In this document: positions 57,676-64,000 of the stretch, piece by piece
How positions within the stretch are numbered: position 1 is the stretch's first letter
How the letters are laid out: every line of letters starts with the position of its first letter
Assembly: GCF_903772925.1 (NCBI RefSeq)
Contig: NZ_LR812090.1
Coordinates: 2,957,397 to 3,021,396, forward strand
From: Alteromonas macleodii
Lineage (GTDB): Bacteria; Pseudomonadota; Gammaproteobacteria; Enterobacterales; Alteromonadaceae
Direction of reading: 5' to 3'
Length of the DNA: 64,000 bases
Notes under the pieces: generated by a model
Seen by the model: only the letters and a program-made list of their open reading frames with translations
Told to the model about the DNA's origin: nothing
The model's database searches: none
Program-made: the position numbers and the translations under genes

Positions 57676-60675
57676 CTATCGCGCTTTAACCGAATCGGTT
57701 AGCACTGACGCATCGAAAGTCGATAGCAATGCTTGAATTGTATCGTCGGTTTTAATCACCGAGTGTGCATGCGCATGGCGCATGGCATGAATTTCTTGTT
57801 GTAACGCAAAAGGTGTAGATGCTGGTTCACCTAACGTGATATTTACTTCAACGCTTTCACCCAACCCATGATGGATTGCATCAACCAATTGCTTTTTCGC
57901 ACTGTCGTTTAATAAATGCGTCTGACTGTGGTCAATTTCAAGGGATACTTGATTGCCCGTTCGAGAAAATGATGCGTGCAGCACCAATTGTTTAAGTAAA
58001 CCAGCAACCGGCATTTGCTCTACCAGATTGCTCCATTCGTCAATTTGGCTAGCGTGAGTTAATTTACTTCCGTCATTTAAGTACGCTTTTAACTGACCGT
58101 CGTAGGTACTGCTCAGCGGCGTATCAAAATTTAGTGCATCCCGCGCAAACGACCGTTCTTCCGCATTTTCCATCTGCTCTGGAGCACTGTCGTAATTCGA
58201 GCTGCTATCAGAGGGCGCTTCAACATAGTCAGCACCTTCAAAAGGTTGAGGTGGTTGATTATCGTAATCAGTAGTCCAAGGTGGCATATCCTCAACAGGT
58301 GCTTCCAAGTATGCTTGCACCTCAGATTCGTCATTTGAAAAAGGCATATCCTCTTCAAATTCATCAAGAGCAAAATCATTTACGTCGTTTACACCAGATT
58401 GCGCTTTTACTGATTCGCCAGCATGCGCAGTGTCAGCTGACTCTGCGAGAGTGTTACCCTGAGGTGCGCCTTGTTGCAGAGAATTGTCGTCGTATTCATT
58501 GCTTTTATTTGTAGCGCTGTTAGCAAGCCCAGTGTTATTTCCTAAACGCTCAGAGTTGGTTTCAGATTCTAAGGAATTTACTTCACCACTCTTGATTTCG
58601 TTATCAGCACTAGCCTGCCCTGCACTATTTTCAGCATGGTCCGCAATTTCGTTTGTAGATTGCGCTGTATCTGAGGCTTTTGTTTTACTTCTGGTAAAGC
58701 GCGCTTGAATATCACTTGCACTTTCGCTCTTAGCATTTGCTGCGCTGGTACTTTTGGCCTCTGCGTCTTGTGCTTTTCTTTGCTTTAACTTTTGACGAAG
58801 TGCCAACATATCAGCCGTAGAAGTCAGCTGCTCTTCGGCGGTTAATGAAGACGCTTCGTTCTCGTGCGTCAACAACTCGCTGTTTTTATCAGAGCCTTCA
58901 GCATCATAAGAGCCTTCAGCGTTATGAGAGCCCTCAGCGTTATGAAAACCCTCAGCGCTTTGAAAGCCTTCAAAAGCAAAGGAGCCATCATCATCTGACG
59001 GAAGCGGCATATCGTCCATGTATGCATCTAGCGGAGGTCCATCGAAATGTTGCGCTGCTTCGTTATGAGGCTCTGCGGCAACGCTTTCTGCTTGTATCGC
59101 GGTGTTTTCTACTGGTACTTCTTCAGTAATAGGCGAAGCTGGTGCTTGCTTTACGGGTTCTTCACCATGAGCAGAATCACTCTCCAATGCTGTTGATCGA
59201 GTTGACGTTGTGCCCGACTCTACTTGAGGCAGCGCCGATTGAGTATCATTTTCACTCAACGCGCTTTCATCAACAGCTGCTTGTTCCTGCTCTTGCTGTG
59301 GTTCAAATGGAGACGTCGATTGAGGCTGTGCTTGCTGCTCTTCATCAATTTTCGATGTAGCAAGAGAATCTGGGGTAGAGGGCGCATTTTCTGACGACTG
59401 AGCAGAGGTAGATTCAACCGATAGATGTGAAGGCGTCTCCTCCTGCACTTTGGTTGCAGAAGTTTCGCTTAACTGCGCTTCCTCCTGCTTACCGACGTTT
59501 CCCGGGCCACCACTGGAAGAAGCATGATCTACAGGTAAACTATGCTCACTCCTCCCACTTTCAATCTCATTTGGTGTATTTTCAATGGGAATATTTGGCG
59601 CAAACGACATCATACGCATTAACGTCATTTCAAAAGCGCTTTTGCCATCTGCCGCAAAAGGTAAGTCTTTTCTGCCTTGAAGTGCAATTTGATAGAGTAG
59701 CTGCACTTGCTCTGCCGGAATAGTTTTGGCTAATTGAAATATCGCTTTGGCAGACGTGGTTTCTAACTTACATGCTTCTGGCACCCATTGCGTTAACGCT
59801 ATTTGGTGCAGTAGGCTAGCCAACTCGCTGTGTACGTTGTCATAATCTGGTGCTTGCTCTGCGATATCATTCACCAGCTGCAACACCTCAGCCGGGCTTT
59901 TGTTTACCACAGCGTGTACTACTTTAAGCAACTGGTTCTTGTCCATCAACCCAAGCATATCGGTTACCACCGATGCCAGAACTTGATTTCCGCCTTGCGC
60001 AATCGCTTGGTCCGTTAAACTTAGCGCATCACGCATACTGCCCTGAGCCGCTCTAGCTAAAAGCGCGAGTGCCTGTTGTTCATATGACAGCTGTTCATGC
60101 TCTAAAATATGCTTAAGCTGTCCAACAATCTGCTCCCGAGACATCGCTTTCAAATTGAACTGCAAGCAACGGGATAAAATGGTTATGGGAAGCTTCTGTG
60201 GATCAGTGGTCGCTAGTAAGAACTTGACGTGTGGAGGTGGCTCTTCTAACGTTTTCAACAGCGCATTAAAGCTGTGTTTTGAAAGCATGTGTACCTCATC
60301 AATAAGGTACACTTTATAGCGTCCGCGAGTAGGCTTGTATTGCACGTTATCAAGAAGTTCGCGAGTATCCTCGACTTTGGTTCTTGATGCTGCGTCAATC
60401 TCTAATAAATCAACGTAGTTGCCCTGCTCTATCTCTTTGCAGGTGTTACATTGACCGCAAGGGTTAGCCCCTTGCCCTTCTTCGCAGTTAAGGCTTTTTG
60501 AAAAAATACGCGCAATCGTGGTTTTGCCCACACCTCGCGTACCGGTAAAAAGGTATGCGTGGTGTAAACGGTCGTTATCTAAAGCGTTTGAAATGGCAGA
60601 GACGACATGTTCCTGACCTACAAGTTCACTGAACTTGCCTGGTCTCCACTTCCTTGCTAGTACCTGATAACTCAT
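57676..60675 (-). CDS. dnaX: DNA polymerase III subunit tau/gamma
   Basis: 999 residues, the clamp-loader ATPase. Residues 1-365 are the conserved AAA+ part: Walker A GTRGVGKT (45-52), zinc cysteines C64, C73, C76, C79, LIDEVHMLS, and sensor [17 protein letters not shown]. The C-terminal polymerase-binding domain (about 875-999) is present ([17 protein letters not shown] onward). The roughly 500 residues between are acidic and low-complexity with short repeats, making the protein far longer than E. coli tau (643). Whether a shorter gamma form is made by frameshift was not resolved. Confidence 0.95.
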   Translation of the reverse strand: MSYQVLARKWRPGKFSELVGQEHVVSAISNALDNDRLHHAYLFTGTRGVGKTTIARIFSKSLNCEEGQGANPCGQCNTCKEIEQGNYVDLLEIDAASRTKVEDTRELLDNVQYKPTRGRYKVYLIDEVHMLSKHSFNALLKTLEEPPPHVKFLLATTDPQKLPITILSRCLQFNLKAMSREQIVGQLKHILEHEQLSYEQQALALLARAAQGSMRDALSLTDQAIAQGGNQVLASVVTDMLGLMDKNQLLKVVHAVVNKSPAEVLQLVNDIAEQAPDYDNVHSELASLLHQIALTQWVPEACKLETTSAKAIFQLAKTIPAEQVQLLYQIALQGRKDLPFAADGKSAFEMTLMRMMSFAPNIPIENTPNEIESGRSEHSLPVDHASSSGGPGNVGKQEEAQLSETSATKVQEETPSHLSVESTSAQSSENAPSTPDSLATSKIDEEQQAQPQSTSPFEPQQEQEQAAVDESALSENDTQSALPQVESGTTSTRSTALESDSAHGEEPVKQAPASPITEEVPVENTAIQAESVAAEPHNEAAQHFDGPPLDAYMDDMPLPSDDDGSFAFEGFQSAEGFHNAEGSHNAEGSYDAEGSDKNSELLTHENEASSLTAEEQLTSTADMLALRQKLKQRKAQDAEAKSTSAANAKSESASDIQARFTRSKTKASDTAQSTNEIADHAENSAGQASADNEIKSGEVNSLESETNSERLGNNTGLANSATNKSNEYDDNSLQQGAPQGNTLAESADTAHAGESVKAQSGVNDVNDFALDEFEEDMPFSNDESEVQAYLEAPVEDMPPWTTDYDNQPPQPFEGADYVEAPSDSSSNYDSAPEQMENAEERSFARDALNFDTPLSSTYDGQLKAYLNDGSKLTHASQIDEWSNLVEQMPVAGLLKQLVLHASFSRTGNQVSLEIDHSQTHLLNDSAKKQLVDAIHHGLGESVEVNITLGEPASTPFALQQEIHAMRHAHAHSVIKTDDTIQALLSTFDASVLTDSVKAR
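58891..58972 (-). repeat. 18-bp tandem repeats inside dnaX
   Basis: About four to five copies of an 18-bp unit, read as EGF/S-x-x-A hexapeptides ([28 protein letters not shown]). They lie in the disordered linker of tau, where copy number could vary without harm. Confidence 0.8.
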
Positions 60676-60716
60676 TATTACGTATTTCGCCTTTTGCTAA
60701 TTATGCTTTACAGCGA

Positions 60717-61253
60717 TTATTCGCCTTCAAATTCACAAATTGAATAACTCTCAATATCAAGCTGATTCAATTTTTGCTCGCCGCCTAAATCGGGAAGATT
60801 AATGATGAACCCTGCGTGGTTGATTTCGCCACCTAGAGAACGAATTAGCTTTGCAGATGCAGCTATAGTGCCGCCAGTTGCAAGTAGATCATCAATAAGA
60901 AGGACTTTATCGCCTGGCTCTATAGCATCTTTATGGATTTCCAACGTATCCATGCCGTATTCCAGTTCGTAGCTCTCACTTACTACTTCACGAGGAAGTT
61001 TGTTGGGTTTTCTTACTGGAACGAAACCAATGCCCATTTCGATGGCCAATGGCGCACCAAATAGGAATCCGCGCGCTTCAGTACCCGCAATTTTGGTAAA
61101 GCCCATACCTTGATACTTTTCTACAAGTAAAGAGATACAGCTACTGAATGCTTTGTGATCTTCTAAAACGCTGGTCACATCTCTAAATAAAATACCTGGC
61201 TTAGGATAGTCAGGTACGGTTTTCACTACTGATTTAATATATTCTGCAGTCAC
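60717..61253 (-). CDS. apt: Adenine phosphoribosyltransferase
   Basis: 178 residues, converts adenine and PRPP to AMP (purine salvage). Motifs: [28 protein letters not shown], the PRPP loop [16 protein letters not shown] and KPNKLPREV. Lies 41 bases before dnaX in the conserved apt-dnaX-ybaB order. Confidence 0.97.
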   Translation of the reverse strand: MTAEYIKSVVKTVPDYPKPGILFRDVTSVLEDHKAFSSCISLLVEKYQGMGFTKIAGTEARGFLFGAPLAIEMGIGFVPVRKPNKLPREVVSESYELEYGMDTLEIHKDAIEPGDKVLLIDDLLATGGTIAASAKLIRSLGGEINHAGFIINLPDLGGEQKLNQLDIESYSICEFEGE

Positions 61254-61275
61254 AATTTTGCCTTGAATGTCTGCG

Positions 61276-61398
61276 TTATAACCAGAAGGTGAACCAGCCG
61301 GCGATGATATGCATCAACGGGAACGCAATTAAAGTTACTAGCGAAGCTAGAAAGTACCACTTGTTATAGACTTCTTTGAAATCTGAATTGTTAGCCAT
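61276..61398 (-). CDS. Very small membrane protein, 40 residues
   Basis: Reads [20 protein letters not shown] and continues [20 protein letters not shown], then stop. One hydrophobic helix (about 16-38) with a short polar N-terminus, flanked by aromatic residues. AGGTAG lies 5 bases before the ATG at 61398. It is 22 bases upstream of apt in the same direction, so probably in the same transcript. The family is not recognised; small size and good ribosome site support a real protein. Confidence 0.68.
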   Translation of the reverse strand: MANNSDFKEVYNKWYFLASLVTLIAFPLMHIIAGWFTFWL

Positions 61399-61552
61399 TT
61401 GCACTACCTAAACAATTTTTGTGAACAAAAAAATGGTGCTAAATGTTAATCGAAAGCAAGCTCGATTGACAGCGCTAATGTGACTGATCGCTCACTTTCA
61501 ATACAGATCCTGGCGAAAGTTTAATATAAAGCAGTTAAATACTCTTTTTTAG

Positions 61553-62317
61553 CTAGCGTACAGGAAGAAATATCCCTTTTTGAAGCATATCCATGAGGGT
61601 TTGGTTCATGCCATTTACAAGCACATTCGAGGGTATTTGAGGAAGTTGTTGACATAAAGACTTGGATAATTGTTCTATTTTCATTCCCTGCTCACTTTGC
61701 TCCAGCGTGTTGACTAAAATAGCCGTTACCGGGTTAACATGAGCAAACTGTACGTTATAGTCTTGATCTCTATAGACTACATAGAACTGTTGTTCTTGAG
61801 CAGGTTGCTCAGGAATATAGTCCTCACCAATTAAATGAACTTCAAAGTGATAGGCAGCTAATGAAGCATACGGCGAAACTCTTATAGCATTAACTGTATG
61901 ATCTTGGGTGTAGAACTCAATATCTTCTTCGTTTTTTCTTATACTGACATCAAGCTCTAACCATTCATAATGAGCAAGTTCTGCGATAAAATCAGGCAAA
62001 TCCAACCCAAAAGACGGTGCTGTTGATAAGTACTCAACGAACTCTTTACTGATTTCTGCAAAATAAGGCGATCGGCATTCGTGCTCAATAAAAAACTGAC
62101 GCACAACACTCTCCCACCCTTTCTCCCCATACAATTTTAATACGATAGATTTTAGAACTGGGAAGCCTGTACTAACGAAGTTATCTATATTATTAAAAAA
62201 TAAAGACTGATAGATTTTCATTCGACGGGCGTTATCGCTGTCAGTGTCTCGATAAGTTTGTGGATCTTTTATCGCCTCGGCGAACGATTTTTGGGTGCGC
62301 TGAAATGATTGCGTCAT
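61553..62317 (-). CDS. bufC: DUF2063 MNIO-partner protein (BufC/HvfC type)
   Basis: 254 residues, soluble. The N-terminal DUF2063 helical domain (FQRTQKSFAEAIKDPQTYR ... RRMKIYQSLFFNNIDNFVSTGFPVLKSI) is the RiPP-recognition partner of DUF692 enzymes; databases often label it putative DNA-binding. The rest has a mixed fold with a C-terminal helical section (LCQQLPQIPSNVLVNGMNQ). Its ATG overlaps the bufB stop as ATGA, so the two are translated together. Role: bring the precursor peptide to BufB. No bufD or DoxX gene follows. Confidence 0.88.
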   Translation of the reverse strand: MTQSFQRTQKSFAEAIKDPQTYRDTDSDNARRMKIYQSLFFNNIDNFVSTGFPVLKSIVLKLYGEKGWESVVRQFFIEHECRSPYFAEISKEFVEYLSTAPSFGLDLPDFIAELAHYEWLELDVSIRKNEEDIEFYTQDHTVNAIRVSPYASLAAYHFEVHLIGEDYIPEQPAQEQQFYVVYRDQDYNVQFAHVNPVTAILVNTLEQSEQGMKIEQLSKSLCQQLPQIPSNVLVNGMNQTLMDMLQKGIFLPVR

Positions 62318-63165
62318 GCGACACTTCCATTTACGACTGATTCTCTAATAACTCCGCACTTTGTCTGAATCTGCTTAATCTTCCTTACTTCTGACAATAA
62401 CTCGTGCAAAGGAGGAATATTAAAGTCACGTTCTAACAAAGTGGGAAACACTCCATGAGTAAGGTAGGCGTGCTCTAATAAATCCCATACTGGCTCGATG
62501 ACATCTGCGCCGTGTGTATCAACCTTTAGATCCTCAGCTTCGTCATAGTGACCCGCAATATGCCCATAAACAATTTTTTCAGAAGGAAGGCCGTTGATAA
62601 ATGATTTTGCGTCATATTTGTGGTTGATGCTGTTCACGTACACGTTATTTACATCAAGAAGCATTTGGCATCCTGACTCTTTTAATATATTTGTAGTGAA
62701 TTCTAATTCATCCATTTCCTGACCGGGTGCGATGTAATAAGAGACATTCTCTAAAACCAGAGGCCGCTCAATAATATCTTGAACTTGAACAATGCGAGAT
62801 ACAACGTGCTTAATAGCTTGTTCAGTAAAAGGAATTGGCATTAGATCGTACATATGACCGTTACCAGAACAAAAGCTTAAGTGCTCACTGTACAATGCAA
62901 TATTATTAGCATCTAAAAATCGCTTAACGGTTTTTACGAACTCAACGTCTAGCTTGTCGCTACTTCCGATAGACAAAGATAAACCATGGGTGGTAAAAGA
63001 AGCTTGTGAAGATGCTTGCTGAAATTGATTTTGGTACTTTCCACCAAGTGGGATCCAGTTTTCAGGTGCAACTTCCCAGAAATCAACCTCCGATGGCAAC
63101 GTGGGTAATAGCTCTTTTAGCATTTCCCTACGAAAGCCTAAGCCAGCGCCATAGATGTCTTTCAT
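62314..63165 (-). CDS. bufB: DUF692 multinuclear non-haem iron oxidase (MNIO)
   Basis: 283 residues, TIM-barrel enzyme of the MNIO (DUF692) family, which uses two or three iron atoms to oxidise Cys side chains in RiPP precursors. Likely metal ligands: His in THGLSLS, Glu in SEHLSF, the NN in LLDVNNVYVN, His in YGHIAGHYD, DTHG and the final ERDFN. WEVAPENW and FCSGNGHMYDLMPIPF are family marks. Placed between the precursor and the partner protein, it is predicted to modify the EGKCG cysteines. Confidence 0.92.
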   Translation of the reverse strand: MKDIYGAGLGFRREMLKELLPTLPSEVDFWEVAPENWIPLGGKYQNQFQQASSQASFTTHGLSLSIGSSDKLDVEFVKTVKRFLDANNIALYSEHLSFCSGNGHMYDLMPIPFTEQAIKHVVSRIVQVQDIIERPLVLENVSYYIAPGQEMDELEFTTNILKESGCQMLLDVNNVYVNSINHKYDAKSFINGLPSEKIVYGHIAGHYDEAEDLKVDTHGADVIEPVWDLLEHAYLTHGVFPTLLERDFNIPPLHELLSEVRKIKQIQTKCGVIRESVVNGSVA

Positions 63166-63220
63166 ATTTCCCCCTTCTACCTCATGGGATTACATAATAT
63201 CAACTTACGTTATAAGACAG

Positions 63221-63246
63221 AAATGGCCATCATTCGACAGCCATTT
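63221..63246 (-). terminator. Hairpin between bufA and bufB
   Basis: AAATGGC (63221-63227) pairs with GCCATTT (63240-63246). It lies in the 150-base gap after the precursor gene and lacks a clear T run on the minus strand. It might partly end transcription so that more precursor than enzyme is made. Confidence 0.45.
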
Positions 63247-63315
63247 TTACTAAACGTAACTCGTGTAGCGTTTCATTACTTTATAATAAGCTACACAATG
63301 TTTTTTGAGTGGCAA

Positions 63316-63750
63316 TTACATGCTGCCGCATTTGCCTTCACCGCACTTGCCTTCTTTACCAGCTTTCTTGTCGCCGCCACATTTACCTTCGCCACACTTG
63401 CCTTCTTTTTCAGCTTTCTTGTCGCCGCCACATTTGCCTTCACCGCACTTGCCTTCTTTACCAGCTTTCTTGTCGCCGCCACATTTACCTTCGCCGCACT
63501 TGCCTTCTTTTTCAGCTTTCTTGTCGCCGCCGCATTTACCTTCGCCACACTTTCCTTCTTTTTCAGCTTTCTTCTCGCCGCCACATTTACCTTCACCACA
63601 CTTGCCTTCTGCAGCAAATTGGCTGTAGCCAGATTCTAGTGCCTGTATACCAAATGGATTAACGTCTGCTACTGCAACTGTTGACGCCAAAGAGCCAATT
63701 ACAACTGCACCCAAAGCTGTAGCTACTGATGATTTTTTAATTTGTTTCAT
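63316..63750 (-). CDS. bufA: Bufferin/HvfA-type RiPP precursor with EGKCG repeats
   Basis: 144 residues. Signal peptide MKQIKKSSVATALGAVVIGS to about VAVA (cleaved near residue 28), a leader-like DVNPFGIQALESGYSQFA, then from residue 48 six tandem units of the form EGKCGEGKCGGDKKAEK (last one ending EGKCGSM). Twelve EGKCG motifs and twelve cysteines, none elsewhere. This matches precursors modified by DUF692-DUF2063 pairs to bind copper in the periplasm or outside. ATG 63750 is chosen because GAGGG lies 7 bases before it; the frame is open 9 codons further. Confidence 0.92.
   Translation of the reverse strand: MKQIKKSSVATALGAVVIGSLASTVAVADVNPFGIQALESGYSQFAAEGKCGEGKCGGEKKAEKEGKCGEGKCGGDKKAEKEGKCGEGKCGGDKKAGKEGKCGEGKCGGDKKAEKEGKCGEGKCGGDKKAGKEGKCGEGKCGSM
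63319..63609 (-). repeat. 51-bp tandem repeats encoding the EGKCG units
   Basis: Five full 51-bp units and a partial sixth. Units 2 and 4 end KKAEK, and units 3 and 5 end KKAGK, so there is a second-order period of 102 bp, which points to duplication in pairs. Confidence 0.88.
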
Positions 63751-63948
63751 TGATGTACCCTCAATAATATTAGTCATGTTTGACGTACAGTAAGCACGTG
63801 TACTTTAAAAGACCTTATGGGCTTAAAGGTTATTTCACAAAAAATTAATTTTTTACAATTATTTCTTATCTAATTGATATTACTGATTTTTACATAAGTT
63901 TAAATGCACATTAAAGCTTCAATAAGTAACAAGTTTTGGGGTCAGAGT
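63751..63948. other. Promoter region of the buf operon
   Basis: About 200 bases between bufA and the insertion sequence. It is AT-rich from 63830 to 63930. A short inverted GTAC pair (63784-63787 and 63799-63802) is the only symmetry noted. No sigma-factor or metal-regulator site was identified. Confidence 0.5.
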
Positions 63949-64000
63949 CTGAGGTATCCCCACAAATAATGTAACGATATCAGTAAGATAAAAAAGACAG
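63949..64000 (+). mobile_element. Left end of a second IS10-like copy (cut by window)
   Basis: 52 bases identical to 31398-31449, the left end of the complete element. It is preceded by GGTCAGAGT (63940-63948), the reverse complement of the 9-bp target at the his site. The transposase would lie beyond the window. Confidence 0.93.

Noticed and set aside
63319..63609. Regular repeats considered as a CRISPR array
   Set aside because: Period 51 bp without unique spacers, coding in frame, no cas genes.
63184..63662. Three long plus-strand frames (up to 151 codons) across the EGKCG repeat array
   Set aside because: They are antisense frames kept open by the 51-bp periodicity. The minus strand has the signal peptide, ribosome site and operon context.

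Overview
The window looks like a chromosomal segment of a marine gammaproteobacterium, most probably Alteromonas or a close relative in Alteromonadaceae. The basis is the moderate G+C, the family signatures of the proteins (RNase D next to YcgL, a long FadD, APST-type PEP-CTERM protein, many TonB-linked functions) and the gammaproteobacterial cluster apt-dnaX-ybaB ... recR-htpG-adk. The genus is inferred from recollection of protein families, not from a search. No rRNA, tRNA or CRISPR array was seen.

Bases 1-23,900 are mixed housekeeping and accessory genes. Mostly on the minus strand: ycgL (cut by the window edge), rnd, fadD, an alpha/beta hydrolase, an Slp-type lipoprotein, tsaB and a yoaA-type helicase. 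Then come a CDF transporter, a Rieske oxygenase, a GFA protein, an EF-hand protein, a PAP2 phosphatase, a GH13 enzyme, a TauE/SafE permease, a DUF2244 protein, a SYLF lipoprotein and a PEP-CTERM protein. A Fur box lies in front of a TonB receptor plus metallo-beta-lactamase-fold lipoprotein pair, followed by an orphan ParA.

Bases 24,000-32,780 hold a complete histidine operon, hisGDCBHAFIE. Its leader encodes MINCAAKHHHHHKA and an A:B/C:D/E:F-type attenuator. An IS10-like element (31398-32731, 9-bp target duplication) sits between hisIE and the operon's terminator. The left end of a second copy begins at 63949 and runs off the window.

Bases 32,800-43,940 are accessory: an Excalibur protein, a LysR regulator, a 962-residue secreted protein with four N-terminal modules and a beta-helix, an FNT channel, a signal peptidase I paralogue, a large TonB receptor and a MAPEG protein.

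Bases 44,000-61,260 hold adk, htpG, recR, then (after an insertion) ybaB, dnaX and apt, all on the minus strand. The order is ancestral, but about 9.5 kb is inserted between recR and ybaB. The insertion holds a beta-propeller-like protein, a bacteriophytochrome/HWE kinase paired with a REC-PAS-GGDEF-EAL protein (predicted red-light control of cyclic di-GMP), an IS481-family element and an unknown lipoprotein. A 24-bp exact duplicate of the ybaB 3' end lies inside it.

Bases 61,270-64,000 contain a 40-residue membrane protein and a bufABC/hvfABC-type RiPP operon: a secreted precursor with twelve EGKCG motifs, a DUF692/MNIO maturase and a DUF2063 partner, predicted to make a copper-binding modified peptide. 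This is the most interesting system in the window.
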